Origin: Psychromonas sp. CNPT3
Lineage (GTDB): Bacteria; Pseudomonadota; Gammaproteobacteria; Enterobacterales; Psychromonadaceae
Assembly (NCBI RefSeq): GCF_000153405.2
Contig: NC_020802.1
Span: forward strand, 1,259,883 to 1,323,882
DNA length: 64,000 bases
Direction of reading: 5' to 3'
In this document: piece after piece, positions 57,448 to 64,000 of the stretch
How the letters are laid out: every line of letters begins with the position of its first letter
Numbering within the stretch: the first letter of the stretch is position 1
The notes under the pieces: model-generated
What the model saw: the letters and a program-made list of their open reading frames with translations, nothing else
The model's database searches: none
What the model was told of the DNA's origin: nothing
Position numbers and translations under genes: made by a program

Positions 57448-58238
57448 TGCGTTTAAAAACAGAAAAAATAGTGCAGGCATTAGCGTTGCTGCGCGCGAAA
57501 AAACCATTAGTACTTAACATCACCAATTATGTGGTGATGAATAATACCGCTAATGCGTTACTGGCAATCGGCGCATCTCCCATTATGGCGCACTCTCGCG
57601 CTGAGATGATTGAGATGGTGGGGATTGCAGGGGCTGTTGTGATCAACATCGGAACAATAGATGAAGACGGGCTAAAGCGTATGTTATTTGCCGTGCAACA
57701 AGCGAACATTGCAGATAAATGGGTGGTACTTGATCCTGTCGGCTGTGGTGCGAGTGTTTTTCGCACTCAAAGTGCGAGGCAAATAGTGCGTTTAGCGAAT
57801 AAACTGATTATTCGCGCTAATGCGTCAGAAATCATTGCCCTTGCGGGTTATCCTGTAAGCAGTAAAGGCGTTGATTCTGTGCATGTGAGTCTTGATGCGA
57901 GAAGTGCAGCCCTCGAGCTAATTGCAAGTTATGCGTGCCAAGTGGTGATCTCTGGTGAAACAGACGTGATCTTAGATGGCGCAAATGAAACGTACTTACG
58001 TAATGGCGCTGCTATGATGGCATCGGTCACGGGGATGGGGTGCACGTTATCAGCATTAACCGGTGCGTTTGCAGCCATTGGCGAAACAACGGGGCTGGCA
58101 GCGACGGCTATTTTAGGTGTCGCAGGTGAAATAGCGGCTATGTCATCTAAAGGGCCGGGTAGTTTACAAGTTAACTTGTTAGATGAATTGTATGCATTAG
58201 ATGCACAAAAAATAGGTGAGTATTTAAAAATAAGCTAA
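57447..58238 (+). CDS. thiM: Hydroxyethylthiazole kinase
   Basis: 263 residues. Motifs include [20 protein letters not shown] at the N-terminus, [15 protein letters not shown], and [17 protein letters not shown] with the catalytic Cys. It phosphorylates hydroxyethylthiazole, salvaging the thiazole half of thiamine. It closes the TPP-controlled operon; a strong terminator follows. No thiE gene (joining both halves) is in the operon, so that step must be encoded elsewhere. Confidence 0.95.
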   Translation: MRLKTEKIVQALALLRAKKPLVLNITNYVVMNNTANALLAIGASPIMAHSRAEMIEMVGIAGAVVINIGTIDEDGLKRMLFAVQQANIADKWVVLDPVGCGASVFRTQSARQIVRLANKLIIRANASEIIALAGYPVSSKGVDSVHVSLDARSAALELIASYACQVVISGETDVILDGANETYLRNGAAMMASVTGMGCTLSALTGAFAAIGETTGLAATAILGVAGEIAAMSSKGPGSLQVNLLDELYALDAQKIGEYLKIS

Positions 58239-58270
58239 TTTTTTAAAGCTTAGATTCAAATAATAAGAAA

Positions 58271-58309
58271 AAGCGCATTGTGAATTATTTTCACAGTGCG
58301 CTTTTTTTA
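58271..58309 (+). terminator. Rho-independent terminator after thiM
   Basis: AAGCGCATTGTGAA (58271-58284) pairs with TTCACAGTGCGCTT (58290-58303) with one mismatch and is followed by a run of T. It sits between convergent thiM and dsbB. Confidence 0.85.
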
Positions 58310-58312
58310 TGC

Positions 58313-58834
58313 TTAATTAAGCCATTTTTTAGGATATAAGGCGCTTCCTGCAATGACAATAAATAGCACTAAATAAATAATAAAGCTGACAATCAACCAT
58401 TGTGGCATGGTGTAGCCTAAAAATTGCCAAACAATATTGGCGCAATCACCGGTGGGGTTAAATAACCAGGGGAACCATAAATGTAATGGCGCCCAATTTG
58501 GAAAGTCAGGTAAAAAAGCGCAAACGGCAAAAGGTGATGGGTCGAGTTGATATTTTGTATGCTCTAATGCTAATTGTAAGCCCCAATATGCACTGATCAG
58601 CCAGCTCGAAAATGCTATTAAGCGCAGTAATAAAAATTGTGGGGCGATGGCGCCAATGAGTCCAGTGACAATAAGGCCTATCATAGCGAGGCGCTCGTAA
58701 ACACACATAACACAAGGCTCTAAGTGCATAACATGTTGAAAAAACAAGGCGCAGAGTTCAAGTGTGAGCGCACTGCTTGCAAGTAATAGCCATGGCCAAC
58801 GCTGTTTTGATAAATTTTTTAAGATTAAAAACAC
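58313..58834 (-). CDS. dsbB: Disulfide bond formation protein B
   Basis: 173 residues with four membrane spans. The first periplasmic loop has the Cys pair of LEPCVMCVYERLAM and the second loop carries two more cysteines (FAVCAFLPD and TGDCANI), the four that shuttle electrons from DsbA to quinone. Length matches Escherichia coli DsbB (176). It is divergent from fadR. The nhaB gene that often sits between dsbB and fadR is absent. Confidence 0.95.
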   Translation of the reverse strand: MFLILKNLSKQRWPWLLLASSALTLELCALFFQHVMHLEPCVMCVYERLAMIGLIVTGLIGAIAPQFLLLRLIAFSSWLISAYWGLQLALEHTKYQLDPSPFAVCAFLPDFPNWAPLHLWFPWLFNPTGDCANIVWQFLGYTMPQWLIVSFIIYLVLFIVIAGSALYPKKWLN

Positions 58835-59223
58835 AATTTTTCCTTACACGGGAGTTTATACAAATTTTATAACATGGCTAAGCATGTGATCACAAATGAA
58901 ATTTGTATCATTGGCGTATCTGTTGTTTAATAAAACGCCCTAATGATGCGAGATAAGGGCACTAAATAAGCATTAAAATCGAATCAGTCTTTATTTTTAG
59001 TTAAAAGATAAAAAACGAGGTGTTTCTACAAATGTTGACTGTGTTATTATATCTTTGTATTCCTTTGATCTATTTTGTTATTTATACTTCTTAACAAGGG
59101 TTGCGCCTTGAAGGACTATCGAGCGAGTGCCGAATAAGCATTTTTAGGTAACATGGGTATAAATTAAAGATATCAAGCTTACAGGTTGTATTGTTAATGA
59201 ATAAGTATATAGCGAATAATAAC
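58835..59223. other. Divergent intergenic region between dsbB and fadR
   Basis: About 390 bases, AT-rich, with promoters for dsbB and fadR expected. It holds no recognised gene, RNA or clear operator. Confidence 0.4.
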
Positions 59224-59934
59224 ATGATAATGAAAGCAAAAGGGCCTGCTGATGTCGCAGAGCAATACCTTATTGAGTCAATATGGAATGGCTCTATTGC
59301 AGTTAATTCAGTTTTACCGGCAGAGCGTTTATTGGCGGATAAAATAGGCGTAACACGTACAACATTGCGTGAAGTCTTACAGCGCCTAGCAAAAGATGGT
59401 TGGATCACTATTCACCATGGTAAGCCGACTAAAGTGAATGATTTCTGGGAAACATCAGGTCTCAACATATTAAGCACTCTCACACGTTTAGACGTCAGTA
59501 GACGCAGTGATTTTATTGATCAATTAATGTCAGTACGCACCAATATTAGTACTATTATATTGCGTATGGCAGCTAAAAATAATAAGAACAATGTATTAGC
59601 GTACTTGGAGAATGTCCCGTCGATTGATGCCAGCAGTGAAGAATTTACAGAGTTTGATTATCGCTTTTATCACAATGTGGCGGTGTCTTCTAATAATATG
59701 ATCTATGTTTTGATTTTAAATGGCTTACAAGATTTATACCGTAAGGTAGGTGTTTTTTATTTTTCAAATACCGAAGCCCGCTCGATTGCCTTAACGTTTT
59801 ATGCGGATATTAAAGCCGTATTAGAAAAAGGTGAGTTACAACCCATAATGCAAATAGTGCGAGATTCCGCATTCGCAAGTGGTAAAATATGGTTACGCTT
59901 ACGTCACCAGTTACCCGTAGACTTTCTAGATTGA
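59224..59934 (+). CDS. fadR: Fatty acid metabolism regulator FadR
   Basis: 236 residues from the ATG at 59224, chosen because MIMKAKGPADVAEQYLIESI aligns with the FadR N-terminus; an open extension to 59191 adds eleven unsupported residues. The GntR-type winged helix has LPAERLLADKIGVTRTTLRE and WITIHHGKPTKVNDFW, nearly identical to the enteric protein. The C-terminal FadR acyl-CoA-binding domain follows. It represses fad genes and activates unsaturated fatty acid synthesis; long-chain acyl-CoA releases it from DNA. Confidence 0.95.
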   Translation: MIMKAKGPADVAEQYLIESIWNGSIAVNSVLPAERLLADKIGVTRTTLREVLQRLAKDGWITIHHGKPTKVNDFWETSGLNILSTLTRLDVSRRSDFIDQLMSVRTNISTIILRMAAKNNKNNVLAYLENVPSIDASSEEFTEFDYRFYHNVAVSSNNMIYVLILNGLQDLYRKVGVFYFSNTEARSIALTFYADIKAVLEKGELQPIMQIVRDSAFASGKIWLRLRHQLPVDFLD

Positions 59935-59955
59935 CTTAAAATACAAGGTATTGTT

Positions 59956-62430
59956 TTGTTTAAAAAAAATATAATTAATCGTCTCTCCGGTATTCAAAAA
60001 CTTTTTGAAGTCGGTATTATCCTGACTTTTTTTGTGGCAATTTTTATTACACTGTCTCTTATGACCTTCTCTCCTTCCGATCCGAGTTGGTCGCAACAAC
60101 ATTGGGTTGCTGCCATTGACAATAGTTGTGGCCCTGTGGGGGCGTGGACTGCTGATATTTTATTTTATGCCTTCGGTTTACTCGCTTATTTATTGCCGAT
60201 AGTGATTGTTTTATTGGCATGGACTATTTTATGGAAACCTAAATTTAATTTAGACATAGATTTTTTAAATGCAGGTTTACGTATTATCGGTTTTATTTTT
60301 ACTGTTTTTAGCTTGTCAGCCCTTGCCTCATTAAATTTTAATGATTTTAATTATTATCCTTCTGGTGGCTTAATTGGCGATATCATCGCACAAAGTATGC
60401 TCGGATTTTTTAGTTTACTGGCAGTTAACCTTATATTATTAACCTTACTTATATCAGGATCTACTTTATTGTTTGGTTTTTCATGGCTGACGCTTATTGA
60501 TAGTTTAGGTGCGGGCACGATTGCCTCTGGTTATTTCTTATTGGCACTGCCGACACACTGGCACAACTTTACGCAGGCGCGCGACCAAAGACCCAAAGCG
60601 TCTTTATTTAGTGATAAGAAAGTGTTACTTAAAAAATTAACGCGTAAGAAAAAAACAGAGATTAATCGAGATGATGTCCCAATGGCAGAACAAGGGCCAG
60701 TGTTTAGCGCTACAGTGCCAGATTTTACAGCGTCTGAGCCTGATTTCTTAACACAACCCGTGTTTGATGAGCCAATCCCTAATATCGTATTTACAGAAAC
60801 GCCGATGCAAAGTGTGCCCGATGGCGAAGAGGTTCTTATTGATTTTAGTGAAGCGAGCACCGAGAAAGTACCTGATTTTTCACATTTACCTGCGCATGCA
60901 AGACCCTTTATCGCGCATAAAAAAGATTTGTCGATTGGTGATTTCCCCAGTATTGATTTATTAGATAAAGTCACTAAAAAAGAGCACCAAGTTTCACAAG
61001 AAGAACTCGACAGTGCGGCGCGATTAGTTGAAGCTAAACTGCTTGAATTTAAAATTAAAGCAGAAGTGGTGAATGTACTTCCTGGACCGGTTATTACACG
61101 CTTTGAATTGGCGCTTTCACCGGGTATGAAAGTGAGTGCGGTGACCGCTTTAGAAAAAGATTTAGCACGGGCTCTTTCAGCCATTAGCGTGCGCGTGGTG
61201 GATCAAATTCCAGGTAAATCAGTGATCGCATTAGAGTTGCCAAATAAATATCGTGAAATTGTTTATGCCTCACAAGTACTCGGTAGTGAAGCGTTTAAGA
61301 ACGCAAAATCGCCGTTAAGTATCGTACTTGGCGCAGATATATCGGGTGAACCTGTGGTGGTTGATCTGGCTAAAATGCCTCATTTATTGGTGGCAGGGAC
61401 GACGGGCTCAGGAAAATCGGTTGGTGTAAACTGTATGTTGATCAGTTTATTGTATAAGTCATCACCGGAAGATGTGCGCCTGATTTTAATCGATCCTAAA
61501 ATGCTGGAGTTAAGTGTTTATGAAGGGATCCCGCATTTGTTAACCGAAGTTGTGACAGACATGAAAGATGCAGCCAATGCTCTGCGCTGGTGTGTGGGTG
61601 AGATGGAGCGTCGTTATCGTTTGCTTTCAGCGGTTGGCGTGCGCACATTAGCCGGTTACAACGCGCAAGTATTAGAAGCTATTGAAAAAGGGGAACCCAT
61701 GTTAGATCCATTGTGGAAGCCCGGCGATAGCATGGATGAAACGGCGCCAGCATTACAAAAACTGCCTAATATCGTGGTCGTTGTTGATGAATTTGCGGAT
61801 ATGATGATGATTGTGGGTAAAAAATGTGAAGAGCTAATCACACGTATTGCGCAAAAAGCAAGGGCCGCTGGGATCCATCTTATTTTAGCAACGCAACGAC
61901 CATCAGTGGATGTTATTACAGGCCTTATCAAGGCAAATATTCCCACCCGTATTGCATTTCAAGTCTCGAGTAAAATTGACTCGCGTACGATTTTAGGCAT
62001 GCAGGGGGCTGAGACATTACTCGGTCACGGTGATATGTTATATCTACCGCCAGGAACAGGCGTTGCAACACGCGTACATGGCGCTTTTGTTGACGATCAT
62101 GAAGTGCATAAAGTGGTTGCGGATTGGAAAAAACGTGGCGCACCTAATTATGTGAAAGATATTTTAGAAGGTGAAATGAGCCTTGATACTATGCTACCGG
62201 GTGAAGAGGGCGATACAGAAAATGAAATCGATGCCTTGTTTGATGAGGTTGTCGCTTTTATTAGTGAAACCCGTAAAGTGTCTATTTCTAGCATTCAACG
62301 TAAATTTAGAATTGGTTATAACCGTTCGGCGCGTATTGTCGATCAACTGCAAGCACAAGGTGTGATCACGCCACCATCAGGGGCAAATAGCAGTCGTGAA
62401 GTATTGGCTGCTCCCCCAATAAAGGATTAA
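59956..62430 (+). CDS. ftsK: DNA translocase FtsK
   Basis: 824 residues with a TTG start after AAGG. About four membrane spans occupy residues 20-190, then comes a short linker (to about 330) and the motor. Walker A is [13 protein letters not shown] (about residue 480) and Walker B is [12 protein letters not shown] (about 605). The C-terminal gamma domain (about 758-815, with [20 protein letters not shown]) reads KOPS sequences and activates XerCD. The whole is much shorter than Escherichia coli FtsK (1,329) because the linker is short. It pumps chromosome ends through the division septum. It is followed by lolA two bases later. Confidence 0.96.
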   Translation: MFKKNIINRLSGIQKLFEVGIILTFFVAIFITLSLMTFSPSDPSWSQQHWVAAIDNSCGPVGAWTADILFYAFGLLAYLLPIVIVLLAWTILWKPKFNLDIDFLNAGLRIIGFIFTVFSLSALASLNFNDFNYYPSGGLIGDIIAQSMLGFFSLLAVNLILLTLLISGSTLLFGFSWLTLIDSLGAGTIASGYFLLALPTHWHNFTQARDQRPKASLFSDKKVLLKKLTRKKKTEINRDDVPMAEQGPVFSATVPDFTASEPDFLTQPVFDEPIPNIVFTETPMQSVPDGEEVLIDFSEASTEKVPDFSHLPAHARPFIAHKKDLSIGDFPSIDLLDKVTKKEHQVSQEELDSAARLVEAKLLEFKIKAEVVNVLPGPVITRFELALSPGMKVSAVTALEKDLARALSAISVRVVDQIPGKSVIALELPNKYREIVYASQVLGSEAFKNAKSPLSIVLGADISGEPVVVDLAKMPHLLVAGTTGSGKSVGVNCMLISLLYKSSPEDVRLILIDPKMLELSVYEGIPHLLTEVVTDMKDAANALRWCVGEMERRYRLLSAVGVRTLAGYNAQVLEAIEKGEPMLDPLWKPGDSMDETAPALQKLPNIVVVVDEFADMMMIVGKKCEELITRIAQKARAAGIHLILATQRPSVDVITGLIKANIPTRIAFQVSSKIDSRTILGMQGAETLLGHGDMLYLPPGTGVATRVHGAFVDDHEVHKVVADWKKRGAPNYVKDILEGEMSLDTMLPGEEGDTENEIDALFDEVVAFISETRKVSISSIQRKFRIGYNRSARIVDQLQAQGVITPPSGANSSREVLAAPPIKD

Positions 62431-62432
62431 AA

Positions 62433-63044
62433 ATGAAAAAAGTTATTTTAGTATTATTGTCTTTCTTGTTTTTTAGCATAACCCCTGCGCATGCGGATGA
62501 CAGCCAAATATTACAAGAGAAATTGGCGAAGTTAAAAATAATTAATGCGCATTTTTCTCAAGTTGTAAGCAATGCGGATGGAAAAGTTATCAATGAAAGT
62601 ATTGGTACGTTAAGCGTATTACGTCCGGGTAAATTCATTTGGCATGTGACGGCGCCTGATGAGCAAATGATTGTCTCTAATGGTTTGCTCATGTGGATAT
62701 ACGATCCTTTTATCGAGCAAGTGACAATATTAAACCTTGATGACACGATCACCGAGACGCCGTTTGTATTACTTGCTGGCAATGCAAGTGAGCAGTGGAA
62801 ATATTACAATGTAGTTCAAAAAGGTGACCAATTTACGCTTACCTCAAACCGCGATACGGACAGTGAACGCTATTTTATTTTTGAGTTTTCAAAATCAGGT
62901 GAAATAAGTAAATTTATGATCGTTGATGAGCAAGGTCAACGTAGTGCCTTCACTTTAGTGCCGTTTGCATTAAAGGCACCATTAAACGTCAGTATGTTTG
63001 AGTTTATTATTCCGGATAACGTTGAAGTGGATGATCAGAGTTAA
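62433..63044 (+). CDS. lolA: Outer-membrane lipoprotein carrier protein
   Basis: 203 residues with a cleavable signal peptide ([18 protein letters not shown]). The mature protein has the LolA half-barrel pattern, including [19 protein letters not shown] and [19 protein letters not shown]. It carries lipoproteins released by LolCDE across the periplasm to LolB. It overlaps rarA by one base (TAATG). The ftsK-lolA-rarA order is conserved in many gammaproteobacteria. Confidence 0.95.
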   Translation: MKKVILVLLSFLFFSITPAHADDSQILQEKLAKLKIINAHFSQVVSNADGKVINESIGTLSVLRPGKFIWHVTAPDEQMIVSNGLLMWIYDPFIEQVTILNLDDTITETPFVLLAGNASEQWKYYNVVQKGDQFTLTSNRDTDSERYFIFEFSKSGEISKFMIVDEQGQRSAFTLVPFALKAPLNVSMFEFIIPDNVEVDDQS

Positions 63045-64000
63045 TGCAAGATCTCTTTGATATTAGCAATGAATTTCAACCCTTGGCTGCACGTATGCGC
63101 CCGAAAAACTTTGATCAATATATAGGTCAAACACATATTGTGGGTGTGGGTAAACCACTGCGCAAAGCGCTAGAAGCAGGTGCTGCTCACTCGATGATTT
63201 TATGGGGGCCACCAGGCACCGGTAAAACGACCTTGGCGGAGCTTATCGCCCATTATTGTGATGCGCATGTTGAGCGTTTATCGGCGGTAACAGCGGGCAT
63301 AAAAGATATACGCGCAGCCATTGAAATCGGTAAACAAAATCAAAGTAGAGGGATGCGCACATTATTATTTGTGGATGAAGTGCATCGTTTTAATAAAACC
63401 CAACAAGATGCGTTTCTGCCTTTTATTGAAGATGGCACTTTGTTATTTATTGGGGCGACCACAGAGAACCCCTCATTTGAGTTAAATAATGCATTGCTTT
63501 CACGGGCGCGTGTCTATCTACTAAAAAAACTCAGTGAAGATGAAATTGTCGAGGTTATTGACCAAGCTTGCCATGCTCAAGACGGACTGAAAGCGCATAA
63601 CCTACATTTTGCACAAGGCGTTAAAGAGAAACTGGCATTATTGGTACAAGGTGATGCACGTAAAGCGCTTAATTATTTAGAACTACTGAGTGATATGGCC
63701 ATTGAAGGCGAGATCAGTTTAGATTTATTAATGCAAATAGCGGGTCGAGAAGGGGTTTCTTTTGATAAAAAAGGCGATCTTTTTTATGATTTAATTTCAG
63801 CCTTTCATAAATCAGTGCGGGGATCAGATGTTGATGGCGCGTTATATTGGTATGCACGTATGCTTGGTGGTGGTTGCGATCCTTTATATGTAGCGAGGCG
63901 TTTGCTCGCCATCGCCTCTGAAGATATTGGTAATGCAGATCCTCGGGCGATGCAAATCGCTATCAATGCTTGGGATTGTTTCACCCGTGTTGGTCCTTAT
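63044..64000 (+). CDS. rarA: Replication-associated recombination protein A (partial, right edge)
   Basis: The ATG overlaps the lolA stop, and the frame runs open to the window edge (319 codons seen; the family has about 440). The N-terminus has [20 protein letters not shown], Walker [16 protein letters not shown] (about residues 53-66), Walker [17 protein letters not shown] (about 107) and sensor 1 [14 protein letters not shown]. RarA (MgsA, YcaJ) is an AAA+ clamp-loader-like ATPase that acts at stalled replication forks with SSB and RecA. Confidence 0.95.
   Translation, partial: MQDLFDISNEFQPLAARMRPKNFDQYIGQTHIVGVGKPLRKALEAGAAHSMILWGPPGTGKTTLAELIAHYCDAHVERLSAVTAGIKDIRAAIEIGKQNQSRGMRTLLFVDEVHRFNKTQQDAFLPFIEDGTLLFIGATTENPSFELNNALLSRARVYLLKKLSEDEIVEVIDQACHAQDGLKAHNLHFAQGVKEKLALLVQGDARKALNYLELLSDMAIEGEISLDLLMQIAGREGVSFDKKGDLFYDLISAFHKSVRGSDVDGALYWYARMLGGGCDPLYVARRLLAIASEDIGNADPRAMQIAINAWDCFTRVGPY

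Noticed and set aside
1-64000. CRISPR arrays, tRNA or rRNA genes, prophage or integron features
   Set aside because: No regularly spaced repeats, tRNA-like arms, ribosomal RNA stretches, integrases or phage structural genes were seen by eye on either strand.

Overview
The window is an AT-rich chromosome segment from a gammaproteobacterium. The gene families (FadR, FtsK-LolA-RarA, DsbB, a Kps-type capsule locus, CyuA/YhaO, TPP-controlled thi salvage genes) and the general look of the proteins suggest a cold-adapted marine lineage close to Psychromonas, Moritella or Vibrionales. That assignment is an inference and was not tested by any search. No rRNA, tRNA, CRISPR array, prophage or complete transposase gene was found.

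Layout. 1-2.8 kb: a Tat-type nitroreductase-like gene (cut by the window edge) divergent from a MarR regulator, then an MFS transporter. 3.1-7.0 kb: an orphan small reading frame, a phosphoethanolamine transferase, a LysR regulator and a divergent Gfa-like protein. 7.1-11.4 kb: an amino-acid utilisation island with a DauR/YheO-type regulator, CyuA-type cysteine desulfidase, RidA and a divergent YhaO-type transporter. 12.2-33.2 kb: a complete ABC-dependent (Kps-type) capsule locus. Export genes (KpsM, KpsT, KpsE, a small lipoprotein, KpsD) come first. They are followed by a variable centre with two CgeB-like glycosyltransferases (one fused into a roughly 1,200-residue multi-domain protein), WecB and WecC for UDP-ManNAcA, a heparinase II/III-like protein, and a GT4 and a GT2 enzyme. 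KpsC and KpsS, which build the poly-Kdo linker, close the locus.

33.4-39.6 kb: a LysE/RhtB exporter, a ParD-like small protein directly before a second-type methionine aminopeptidase, a small alpha/beta hydrolase, and a flavodoxin-fold quinone reductase gene broken by a 161-bp miniature inverted-repeat element. A second, inverted copy of that element lies 2.1 kb away, with an AhpD-like gene and a LysR gene between them. 39.8-42.6 kb: a three-gene operon (PhnW-like aminotransferase, CDP-alcohol phosphatidyltransferase, LicC/PntC-like nucleotidyltransferase) that looks like a head-group pathway, possibly for a phosphonolipid. 43.3-46.9 kb: a LysR regulator, an ornithine/alanine racemase-family enzyme and a YfcC-type transporter. 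47.2-52.8 kb: DUF1090, TerC/DUF475, Tag, a FUSC-type membrane protein and two small proteins.

53.2-58.2 kb: a TPP riboswitch in front of thiD-thiZ-thiX-thiY-tenA-thiM, a thiamine precursor import and salvage operon. The Shine-Dalgarno of thiD sits inside a hairpin, suggesting translational control. 58.3-64 kb: dsbB, fadR, ftsK (short linker), lolA and rarA (cut by the right edge).

The observations most worth following are the three-gene head-group operon, the miniature-element gene disruption, the ParD-like/methionine aminopeptidase pair, the giant fused capsule glycosyltransferase and the SD-masking hairpin behind the TPP riboswitch.
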